Shown here: in pieces, positions 1 to 9,305 of the stretch
Numbering within the stretch: the first letter of the stretch is position 1
How the letters are laid out: each line of letters begins with the position of its first letter
From: Linanthus parryae
Lineage: Eukaryota; Streptophyta; Magnoliopsida; Ericales; Polemoniaceae
Reading direction: 5' to 3'
Length of the DNA: 64,000 bases
Assembly (NCBI GenBank): GCA_023055425.1
Contig: JALGPY010000001.1
Span: 111,395,057 to 111,459,056, forward strand
Notes under the pieces: generated by a model
The model's database searches: none
What the model was told of the DNA's origin: nothing
What the model saw: only the letters and a program-made list of their open reading frames with translations
Position numbers and translations under genes: made by a program

Positions 1-295
1 AGTGATAGGGACACGGTAAGCAAAATGATTTTAATGAGACCATACCATAAAGGGTTTTAAGGATATTATGAAGGATACTCGTTACGTGTCTCACCTATGT
101 GAGTAGAAACGGGCCGGTTCTAGGAGGATGATGTGGATATCTCCTCTAAGTCTACTCATGAAACCAGGACAGTTTTTCAAGGCCGAAATGAACACAACCA
201 TGAGAACCAAATTTGGATAGGTCATTAATTGTGTGGTTGCTATCAACTAGGTATACAATGCGGCAAGCAGTTCGAGGCGCTTTTTTACTGACAAG
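1..295. other. Pre-insertion flank of the Tat element (unclassified repeat)
   Basis: No coding sequence recognised. Together with 15105-15605 this is the DNA into which the Tat element inserted, because the 5 bp CCAGT target duplication joins the two pieces. Its low-complexity, non-coding look and position inside a nest of retroelements suggest an older LTR or leader of another element, but I cannot assign a family. Confidence 0.4.
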
Positions 296-300
296 CCAGT
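296..300. repeat. Target-site duplication CCAGT, left copy (Tat element)
   Basis: CCAGT lies directly before the left LTR (which starts TGAGAGAATCC) and again directly after the right LTR at 15100-15104. A 5 bp exact duplication is what LTR-element integrases make, so the element is complete at both ends. Confidence 0.85.
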
Positions 301-927
301 TGAGAGAATCCGGCAGAGAGAACTCTGTGTACACCAAGGGCAGAGAACAGAAAATGGCACAGGACATGTTGGGTTGTGAGTAGGGAGAGAGTAAGGCAGT
401 AGTACTGTGTGAGAGAGAGACAGGATTCTGGCAGAGCTTTCGCGTATCTCGGGTCGTTCTTCCCTTTATGTATGGAAGGGTTAACGTCCTATATATATAA
501 CAAAGAATGTGACCGTTGTAGTGTGGTTAATGCGCCCATCAATGGCGGCTTAATTAGCTTAACCACAACGGCACGTTCGTCCGCGTATATAGGGACCGTT
601 ACAGCACGTTATCTGCGTATATCGGAACCGTTATGGGGTTGACCGGGTTTGACCGGATTGACCGGGTTTATGGAGCTCGTGCCATAAGTCTCTCAAAAGC
701 AGTTACTAAAGGTCGCGTGCGAGCTTGGCTCGCACGCGACAGGACTTGCTCTAGCCTCCAGACCACTAAGTCCCTACAAGTCCCGTGCGGTGGTATGCGA
801 GGGCCCTGTCTCGCAGCCCCCACTTGGATCAGCGCGGCTGGTGATCCAGTGTGTGTGGAGCACAATATGGTGTGCTGGATGATTGCAACGTGGCTAAGAT
901 CTTCTTGTCCAGAAAGCACTATCTACA
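301..927 (-). repeat. 3' LTR of the Tat element (left copy)
   Basis: This 627 bp block matches 14476-15099 over its whole length and ends with the same ACTATCTACA. The right copy begins TGTGTACAAGAGAATCC, this one TGAGAGAATCC, so 6-7 bases were lost at this terminus while the TG end and the CCAGT duplication remain. It also holds an extra short GACCGGATTGACCGG stretch relative to the other LTR. A TATATATATA run near 490-500 is in the expected promoter position for minus-strand transcription. Confidence 0.88.
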
Positions 928-941
928 TTAGCCCCCTTTCT
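928..941 (-). other. Polypurine tract of the Tat element
   Basis: Read on the minus strand the bases next to the 3' LTR are AGAAAGGGGGCTAA, directly before the LTR start TGTAGATAGT. This is the normal position and composition for the plus-strand primer of an LTR element and fixes the element's orientation. Confidence 0.8.
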
Positions 942-1240
942 GCGCGTGAAGACTTATAGCCGGATAGACTTCCATGCGCAGGAACCAACGTACGCGTCAC
1001 CACCACGCACCAATTCAAATACGTGCAAGTTCAGCCCCCGTGCGTGCCATTATGACCTAAACCCCTAGAGTCGTCGTCTGGTCTTTTAGGGCTTTAGGCG
1101 TGACGTCAGCTTGTCCTGTGATTGCGCGATTCGATGGTGACGGTTGCGATTCGACTACTGAAAGGACGCAACCCCTCGTTGTTTTTGGATAAATACTCTG
1201 TACCCTCCATTGTTGCAAAGCATCACTTCTTTATCTTAAA
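942..1240 (+). promoter_or_regulatory. Promoter-like region of the antisense PMD gene
   Basis: On the plus strand, opposite to the retroelement genes, there is a perfect bZIP-type palindrome TGACGTCA at 1101-1108 and a TATA-like GATAAATA at 1188-1195. The likely start of transcription is a few tens of bases later, near the CATCACTTC at about 1220. The spacing (about 80 bp from TGACGTCA to TATA, 490 bp from TATA to the first ATG) suits a plant promoter followed by a leader. A good splice acceptor just before the ATG (TTCTTGCTCTTCCGCAG ending 1683) suggests an intron in the 5' leader. Use of the promoter is inferred. Confidence 0.5.
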
Positions 1241-1685
1241 GTGAATGATACCCGGAAGCCTTCAAGAGCAGATTCAGATAATCAATCACCAGTTCTCTCT
1301 TGTCAATTGTCTTCTTCAACTGTGCACATCCAAGCAAGCTTTACCAAAACAAGGTTGGCCTTGTTCAATTCTGTTTAATATACCGATGTATGCTTTGAAC
1401 TGTGTTGGATGTGTAAACCCACGATTCTCTGAAACATATTATCCACTGTGAAGGAGACCTTGCTCTTTGAATCCAGCTTTGATTTAATCCCCGGATTGTG
1501 AGGTTTTGAATGTAGGGTTTCTGAAATTCCCAATAATGCAAACGATTCTGAACTTCAAACCCCAAAATTGACACTGAACTGTTCCTCTTTCTCCCAATAA
1601 ATCTTTGTATGCCTTGAACTGAGTCTTGAAATTCAAACTAAAGTATGTGTATTTCTTCCCCCTTTTTTCTTGCTCTTCCGCAGGA

Positions 1686-4600
1686 ATGGCAAAGACAAAA
1701 GGCACCAAACCCATTAAGGAAGTAGAAGAAATACCTGATCTCCCCCAGACCTTATGGCGAAAAGCCCCCTATCTGGGTGGCAAAGACTTTTACCATGCTA
1801 GGGTTAAGGTGAAGAACCTGCCGATTCCAGTCTCTTCTGAGGAATTGCAAACGCTGACCCCTCCAGTTAATGCGGCTATGCTCGAATGGATTGATTCTAA
1901 GGACGTGGTTCGATTGGGGGTCGAAAATGGGTTTTTCCCGTACACTGCGATTTCCACTCAAGCGTTTGTTCAGAAATTGGACTTCATGGATGAGTGGATT
2001 GACCATGTACTGACCAATCATGCCATTTCTTTAAATGATGCTGGCATATATTTCGCAGTCCGTGGGTGCTGCCGTGAATCTTCCAGTCCATGCTTCTAAA
2101 CCTTCTTTCGCGTTACTCGCCTGCAACTCACAAATTTCACTTTGCTGAGTTCGAGGCTGCCCCCACTCTTGAAGACGTGCACATGCTGTACGATCTGTCC
2201 CCTGTGGGTGAGGTGGATCCTTTGAGTCCCTTGAGAACTGATGCAGAGATTGCCTTGTACAAGCAGATGGAGGAGTGCTTGTCAGAGGTGAAGAAAATTT
2301 CCACCCGGTGGACTCCCACGGAACTTCTTCCCGACTGGCAGTTGGTTGACACATCTGCGAAGACCACCTGGAACAAGTGGGTGCAATACTTCTTTCGCGA
2401 TTATGCAAACAGTAGTATCCCCAAGAAGCTTTTGAGCCGGAACCCGAAGGCTAAAAACTATGTAAATGGCAAGGGTTATCACTTGACCCTATGTGCTTTC
2501 CTCTGCGCTTGGTTGTCGAGGTATTTGATCGATGGCCATCCGCATGATGGGGTCTTTTATCATGTTCTTCCTCTTGCTGTGAAACAGACCCTTGGTCAGA
2601 AATTCGCACTTGGGCCCTTAGTCTTGGGCACGCTGTACTACAGGTTAGATCAGCTGGTCGTAGCAATGAAGGAATCGCGTGCTCGCCTTGACGTGCTGAC
2701 TTACATCAACATTACCTTCCTGACTATGTGGGTCTTCGAGCGGTGGCCTTCTTATGCCCCCAATCCCTCTAGGCCCAGTAAATGGTGTCCCCCAGGTGCG
2801 GAGGAAGAACGCAATAGCGGCAGGGCTGCGAGATGGTTTGGAACTAACTTTCCCAAGTGCGTTTTGAGCCTGGTATGCGACAATCGAGAAGATTTCATAG
2901 CCAGACCTTACGCCACGCGCATTGAGAATGTACGATGGTTCCCAAAACTGTATCCCTCCAAGGCTGTTGCTTTCTCAAAAGAGCTCCTTTTCGAGGGCGG
3001 GGAGCATTTCCACGAGCGCTATCGCGAATTCTTCTGCTGGTGTCTAAGGGGCTCTCTTCCTTCTCTTGCGGAGTATGTGCGTGAGCTCACCCCTAGGTAC
3101 GAGAGGATAACCGTGGATGTTGACCCCACTCGCGTTTCTCCTCAGTTTGACTTTGATGCGGTGGCACCATCAATTTGGCCACAGTCCATCATAAGAGGCT
3201 GCTACAAGCGATTACTGTCTGGGGAGTGTAAAACAATCTTAAGGAGCAATCTTCCCTTCGAGCAACCCCCAGGTAACCGCGAAGGTGGCTACTCCAGAAA
3301 CTGGGTCGCTTATTGGAATACCCAGCAGACAAGGTTTGAGACGCAATCGTCCCCTCGGCCAAACAGAGCTCCTGTGATCAAAAGGAATTCTTTCCCTTTC
3401 CGTCCCAATTGTATCCTGGACGAGTCTGAATATGGCTGCTATTCGTTGCTGGATCGCGAGAATCACCTGTGTCCCTCCACCATTCTTGACGAGAAGATAT
3501 CCGCAGTTAAGAAAGGTGATTCGCATGTCATCAGATACAGCGAAACTTTCGCCAAGGTAAAAAATCCCTCTTGCATGTGCTAAGTTTCCTTATTCCGATA
3601 CGTTGAAATTTTATGCTTCATTTTCTATCGCAGTGCTATGTGAGGAGGTTCGCATCTGGTGAACGTTCCAAATCGCTGGTTACCACCATTGTTACTGCAA
3701 GAAGACGGGGGGAACCAGTTCGGCTAGCACTGAAAATGGATCCCGCAGTTGAGACCAAGATTCGCGAGATCATGGATGCTTTCGCTGATTCGCTGATAGA
3801 GAACACTCCAGCCATGTCTCCACCCAGAAACTATCCGTCTCCCCCAGCAGCTGCTGCCCCAAGAGCGAAGAGGCCCAGACAAAGAGGAATTACAATCTCT
3901 TCCCCTAGGAGCGCTCCAACTTCTCCTCCTGCGAGATCCCTTACTTCCAAGGATAAAGGTAAAGGTCGCATGCCAAGCAAAGCGCAGAAAGAGCTCGCAG
4001 TGGAGACCATAGTTCCGTTTGACCAGGAGGAAGAGGAGGAGGAGAGAAGGGAGGCGAGAGGACATGAAGAAGAGGAAAGAATCGAAGATGTCAGAGACAG
4101 AGAGAGAGATGAGATACAAGAGGAAGCGTCAGGAGGTATCTTAATCGTACTACTCTTCTCATTATCTTAACTTTTCGCAGTCTTGATTGAACAAATTGTT
4201 TCTTTGCAAATGATGATGAAACCATCAGTGGCCTTCGGCCAAGAGGTAGAAGAGGGGTTCTCATTCTGGTGTTTCCAACGAAACCATAAGCGAGGACATC
4301 CTTGCCGAGTCCAGGAGAACAGCTGTGGAGGCTACTGAAAGAAGAGGAAAACGAGAAGAAGAGGAGCTTGAACGCGTAAAGAAAAGGAGCCTAGAAGAGC
4401 AACACGTCGACGACTTAGCGCGTCCAACCCGTGAGGGAAGTGTGGTTCCAGAAGAGGAAGCTCCTGAAATTGGCGAGGAAGATGCGGCTCCAGAAGAAGA
4501 TGCGGCAGCTCTAGAGCAAGTCCAAGCAGACTTCGAAGAGATCGCAGGTGGTAACGAAGGTGAGATTTTTGATCTCGCAGTAACTTACCGAGATGTGATT

Positions 4601-5982
4601 GTTGGTGCGTTAAGGCACGACTTGTCGAAAGCTGACATTCGCCGCTGGCTAGTAAGCAAATGCGGTGAACCTTCAGGTAATCATTTGAACAACACTTGTG
4701 AACTAGGCTTAGTAACCCAAATATAATCATGACTGGTTTCTCCGCGCCCCAGATCATGCTCAGCTTAAAGATATACTTAATGAAGATACATTAATAGGCC
4801 ATGGTTCCGCGTCTTTAGCCTACGATGCAGATGCTGCAATCCCACCCTCGCGTGGAGGTGCCAACTCTTGGCTTTTTGATACGATAATAAAATATTGTGC
4901 AATACAAGTTACCTCACATCATCCTATCTTGTATCGCAGGCAATGCTGATGAAGCCATGTTGGAACAAAGGAGTCAACCACCTGCATCCTATGTCCCTCC
5001 AAGTTCTCACACTGAAAAGCCCGTCGCAGCTGCTGAGTATGCGGGAGAGCCCTTCGAGGACATCATTGAGGTTTCTGACGATGCCGAAGCTGACACCGTG
5101 TTGATGGAAGAAGATGCCCGTGTTGCTGCCGAGGAAACAGAAGCAGATGTTGTTGATGCTATCGTACCTGAAGGCGTCCCTGATCAAGCTGCAACTTCCA
5201 CCGCTGCTATGCCTTCGATGATGACTGAGCCTGCAGGGACTCTTCCTGCGTGGAACTTTTGGAGTTCGCAGGTCGGGGCTGCAATCGCACCCAGTGCAGC
5301 TTATGCTCTTCCTACCAACTATGAGGAGTTAGAGCTCGCCGCTGACAGGAGGGAAATGGAGCAGAGACAATCTTCAGCCGCCCCAGCAATGCGCATTCCT
5401 TCTTTGCGCGAGATCCTTGAAGGAACTGGTATGTTGTGATTTTTGTTCGCATCTCGCATTCTTCATTTACAAGTTCGATAATCTAACTTGGTTTAACATT
5501 GCTTAGGGTTGAAGCAAGCTGATGTGGACTGGTTGGTTCGGATGCTTCTCTCCTATCCTCAATCATTTGTGAGGTCTCTGGAGATTGGACCCTTCGACAG
5601 AAGGCTATTTTTGACCGAAGCCATCTGGATTTTGGAGCAGCTATCTGCGGCCACACCTGCGACCATCTCTCCTCAGAGCGCGGAGCTGCTTTTCGGCATG
5701 TGTCAAAACCTTCACGCCAAAGTTCAAGGCAAGCTGGGTTTTGGCTATCTTATCAAAAGAGTCACCCAGATTCGCGCGGCCGTGAATTTGAAGCGCGGCT
5801 TCCATAACCTCGCAGCTGAGGAACAGAAGGTGGAGCAGCAAAAGCAGAAGGCTGAAGAGGCTGTGAAGCTCTTCCATGAAATGAATGCCAACTATGAGCG
5901 ATTGAAGCAAGAAGTGGAGCAAGTGGCAAACTTGTCTGCTCAGTTTACTCCTGATGACTCCCTGGTCAAAGGCTTGTTTTGA
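1686..5982 (+). CDS. Antisense spliced plant-mobile-domain (PMD) gene carried in the Tat element
   Basis: Six exons can be joined: 1686-3556, 3634-4135, 4181-4676, 4753-4857, 4940-5428, 5507-5982. All introns are GT-AG; acceptors are mostly CGCAG-like, and the last four introns are all phase 1. Exon 1 has the PMD (aminotransferase-like plant mobile domain) pattern: LNDAGIYFAVR, then LLSRYSPATHKFHFAEFE.PTLEDVHMLYDL, then LCAFLCAWLSRYLIDGHP and FALGPLVLGTLYYRLDQLV. Exon 2 holds a basic PRAKRPRQRG stretch (possible NLS) and an acidic EEEEEER tract; exons 3-5 are acidic and low complexity; exon 6 has a predicted coiled coil. Two breaks are seen: a one-base loss near 2075-2085 and a one-base gain in GGGG near 4255. 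They compensate overall, giving about 1,312 codons. Intron 2 would be only 45 bp, unusually short. The biochemical role of the PMD is unknown; host MAIN/MAIL proteins with this domain affect silencing and genome stability. The ATG at 1686 follows the acceptor directly. Confidence 0.7.
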
Positions 5983-6332
5983 ACAATAACAAACTTATGT
6001 CGAACAAAATGTCAAAACATTACTCTAATGTTGCTAGGGTTTCTCCCCCCTTTTTTCAAAAAGAATTTGAATGCCTGTTTTGCCCTTCCCGGGATTTGCT
6101 CAAATATCTCTGTGCATATCAATTATGACGCCAGCTATTGATTTTCTGCCTTGATTTTCGCGCTAATTGCTCACTAGATAAGCACGCTTTCCTTGGGAAG
6201 TCCATCCGTATCATGACCATCCGTCATTAATTAGGATACGCTACCGAATCGTCGTAGCCTTTAGTAGGGTAATTGATTGTTACCTCTTTCCAAGGCTAAG
6301 TGATTGATTCTTACCCCTTTTCCAAGTTTTGC
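5983..6332. other. Non-coding gap after the PMD gene
   Basis: No coding sequence is recognised. It should contain the 3' untranslated region of the PMD transcript, followed by the upstream part of the second promoter-like site. Nothing else stands out. Confidence 0.4.
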
Positions 6333-6400
6333 TGACTCATCTAAGCAGCTGAAGAGTCTCAACAGGGTCTATATAAACCCTGCTTTCTGCTGCTTGGGTT
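6333..6400 (+). promoter_or_regulatory. Second plus-strand promoter-like site inside the Tat element
   Basis: A GCN4/bZIP-type TGACTCA (6333-6339) is followed about 30 bp later by a canonical CTATATAAA TATA box (6369-6377). Expected transcription start is near 6400. It is independent of the PMD promoter and points the same way, against the retroelement mRNA. Confidence 0.45.
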
Positions 6401-6412
6401 CTTCATCCCAAA

Positions 6413-6679
6413 ATGTGGCTTGCCGTGAGTCCCAACGACTGCTGGCTTCAACTCTTATCTTTCGTTGATTCATGGCAGCTTCAAGTTGTGAAACCTGAGT
6501 TTGTGCTTTGTGCCATAGAAATAGCTTCCAAGATCTGCTTTACAAGACTTATTGATCTTTATAACTATCATAAAAAGATGCAAATAATACCTCATGCTTG
6601 CTCGAAGAAATTTCTTCGTCTATTATGCTTGCAGGTCATGTTTCCGGCCGCCTCCCGACGAGGTGCAGCGCCATACTGA
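6413..6679 (+). CDS. Small hypothetical ORF downstream of the TATA box
   Basis: An 88-codon ORF starts 36 bases after the TATA box at 6369-6377, so its ATG would lie near the 5' end of a transcript. The product starts MWLAVSPND and has no motif I recognise; it contains a mildly hydrophobic stretch, three Cys in the first third and a basic tail. A TTGCAG acceptor-like site at about 6629-6634 could also make the 3' part an exon. It may be a chance ORF in an otherwise non-coding transcript. Function unknown. Confidence 0.3.
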   Translation: MWLAVSPNDCWLQLLSFVDSWQLQVVKPEFVLCAIEIASKICFTRLIDLYNYHKKMQIIPHACSKKFLRLLCLQVMFPAASRRGAAPY

Positions 6680-7339
6680 CCTTGCAACCAATTCGTAATG
6701 AACGGCGGATTTCTCCTCTAGTTTTCTCGGAGTTTGATCATTCGCCACCACGTTCTTGAACTCGGGGTGGTGAGCCATTGTGCTCGTCTCCGTGGACTAG
6801 AAGCCTCTTGCCCTAGGAGTTGCTGCTTTCCTGTCCTTCGCTGGAACAGGTGGTTCCTCAGGCACATATCTTGATCTGACAGAGGCCTTGTCAGATCCTG
6901 GGATCTTGAACATAGCGTCGCATAGGTCTTGTAGACATGGCGGGCTGTTCACTGTATAAGAACACCCTACTTATTACAGATCTTTGGTCGCAGATCATTG
7001 CATCGCATGGTTTCTGTTAGAACCAGTAGGTCGGCCCTTTTAGTGAGGATTCCCCCGATGTGTAACTTCCTCTTGTAGGCTGCTATTTAGATGCATTTTA
7101 AGCCGTGTTGGCTATGTAACTAGCTCTGTGTTGAGCTTTTCCGCTTGTAAGCTGTTATCTAGACAGATAGTTTGTAAGTCTTTTCGATTCATAATAATAA
7201 ATCGCTTTGTTTGATGTGCTGCAACAATCACAATTTTCACATGCATATTGGCAGATTTCACCTTTTAGAGTGTCGTACTCACACTTTGCATTGTTGACAT
7301 GATTCGTTATCCAACAGATAGATTCGCAGATGTGTTTCA
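6680..7339. other. Non-coding stretch before the tandem repeat
   Basis: No gene recognised. The last part (about 7240-7340) already contains scattered pieces of the following repeat (CGCAGAT, TTTCAGATCATTTGAG). Confidence 0.4.
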
Positions 7340-7874
7340 GATCATTTGAGATCGCATTCGCATAGATTTGCTATTTTGGCAAATAGGCTCGAGAATCGCT
7401 TAAGATGGGATTCTAGTGCGGCTGCTATCTTGGCAGATAGGCTTTGGAGATCACTTAAGATCATACTTTCATAGTGCTGCTACCATAGCAGATAGGCTTA
7501 AAAGATCACCTAAGATCATATTCGCATAGGCTGCTATTTTAGCAGATAGTCTTTAGAGATCACTTAAGATCGTATTCGCATAGGCTGCTATCATGGCAGA
7601 TAGGCTTAAAAGATCACTTAGGATCGTATTCGCATAGGCTACTATCGTGGCAGATAGGCTTGAAGATCACTTAAGATCATATTCGCATAGGCTGCTATCG
7701 TGGCAGATAGGCTTAAAAGATCACTTAAGATCGTATTCGCATGGGCTGCTATCGTGGCAGATAGGCTTGAAGATCACTTAAGATCGTATTCGCATAGGCT
7801 GCTATCGTAGCAGATAGGCTTGAAGATCACTTAAGATCATATTCGCATAGGCTACTATCACGGCGGATAGGCTT
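7340..7874. repeat. Tandem repeat, about ten copies of a 53-55 bp unit
   Basis: Each unit has the order AGATCACTTAAGATC, then ATTCGCATAGGCTGCTATC, then GGCAGATAGGCTT. The first two or three copies are diverged (for example GAATCGCTTAAGATGGG), the later ones nearly identical, and the last fades at GGCGGATAGGCTTTCACT. The CTTAAG core inside GATCACTTAAGATC is partly palindromic. Tandem arrays between pol and the 3' LTR are a known property of Tat elements and a suggested seed of plant satellites. Confidence 0.9.
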
Positions 7875-8085
7875 TCACTACTGAGAAATAATGAAATAAA
7901 CAAAGCAATAAAGACAGCTGAAATGATAAAGTTCTTCCCATTTGGGAGAAGTCTTTTTATTATACAGTACTCTCATATGGGAGAGATGAGATTACAATTC
8001 CCTCGTATGGGAGAGAAGATGCACGAGTTTTGGCAATACAGAGTATAAAGTAGACGTTGTAATCTAACGCACATAATGAGAGAAG
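7875..8085 (-). other. 3' untranslated part next to pol, with three short inverted motifs
   Basis: Non-coding. Three related hairpin-capable motifs occur within about 85 bp: CTTCCCATTTGGGAGAAG, CTCTCATATGGGAGAG and CCCTCGTATGGGAGAG. They share the ATGGGAGAG arm. Their role is unknown. Confidence 0.45.
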
Positions 8086-9302
8086 TTAAGGATAATACTT
8101 CTTAATCCAGCGCATGTTGACTGAGCTTGGGGTTGAGGTCGTCCCATGTAGCCTTTGTATGTTGCAGTAGCCACTATCAAAGACTTCTGTGACTTCAAAG
8201 GGTCCTTCCCAATTGGCTGCGAATTTTGGGTGAGCCGCCTCTCGCATGCAATGGTCCGACGCGCGCAAGACCAAATCTCCAACTGCGAAATCTCGACGTT
8301 GGACCGTTTTGTTGTACGCACGGGCGATCCTTTCTTGGTATCGTTTGTTAGTCCTTTTAGATTGCTCCCGCTTCTCTTCTTACAGGACCAGGTCATGGTC
8401 GCGTTGATTGTCGTATAATGCATGAAAAGCCAACCTTGCAGAGTTTATCCTCACTTCTGCAGGTACCACGGCTTCAGCTCCATAGCGTAAAAGAAATGGT
8501 GAGACTCCTGTGGGCGTCCTTGGAGAAGTCCGATAAGCCCACAAGGCTATGTTCAAAGAATCAGCCCATCTCTTGTGGTCATTCGCCACCATCTTGCTCA
8601 AGATCCTCAATAATGTCTTGTTGGTTTCTTCTGCTTGCCCATTCCCCTTCGGGTAGTATGGGGTGGAGCATATCTGCCTTATGTTGTACTCCGCTAGTTT
8701 TGCAGCCACTTGGCGATTGACAAAGGGGGTGCCATTATCCGAGAGAATGGTGTTTGGAATTCCGAACCTGCATATGATGCTTTCTTGGATGAAATGGACC
8801 ACGGCTAGCGCATTTGCTGTCTTTAGTGGTATTGCTTCTACCCACTTGGTGAACAACTCGGTCGCAGTGAGAATGAAATGATTCCCGTGCGAGGTTGGTC
8901 GGATGGGGCCAACAAAATCCAAAGCCCATGTATGTAACGGCCACGGTGTTCCCAACGCATGTAAATCCACAGCAGGAGCGTGCACTAGATTTCCTTTGAA
9001 TTGGCACTCCTGGCACCGTCTTACTTTAGTGCGGCAATCTGCTTCCATGGTGGGCCAGAAGTAACCGATCAAAAGGAGCTGTCTGCATAACTTCGCACCT
9101 CCCTGGTGTTCCACTTGATGAGAGAGGTTCATCACCTCTTGCGCCTCTTTACTTCTAGACATCGCAGCAAGTTACCCTCATGGCCCCTGCGCCAGAGCAT
9201 ATTTTCTTGCACCACATATCGTGCTGCTTTTCTTTTTAGTTTCACAGCCTCTTTTCTCGACTCAGGCACAATACCCTGCGTGAGAAAGTCAAAAAGTGGC
9301 TT
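8086..9302 (-). pseudogene. Tat element integrase (broken)
   Basis: The 5' part repeats a WRKPLFDFL...ARYVV...LLRCL module, then a one-base frameshift near 9160-9170 leads into the H2C2 zinc finger (HQVEHQGG ... RRCQECQFKG). The catalytic core follows with D,D,E in WALDFVGPI, ILSDNGTPFVN and GNGQAEETNK. A single TAA at 8380-8382 then interrupts the frame, after which the C-terminal domain (QRRDFAVGDLVLR, NWEGPFEV) continues in the same frame to 8086. It would insert the cDNA copy into the genome, but this copy needs read-through of the stop and correction of the frameshift. Confidence 0.85.
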
Positions 9303-9305
9303 CCT

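Noticed and set aside
668..959. ORFs on both strands inside the Tat LTR, repeated in the second LTR
   Set aside because: LTR sequence with stop-poor GC stretch; same frames in both LTR copies only because the LTRs are alike.
7340..7874. CRISPR-like array
   Set aside because: The 53-55 bp units are contiguous without unique spacers and lie in a plant retroelement; it is a simple tandem repeat.
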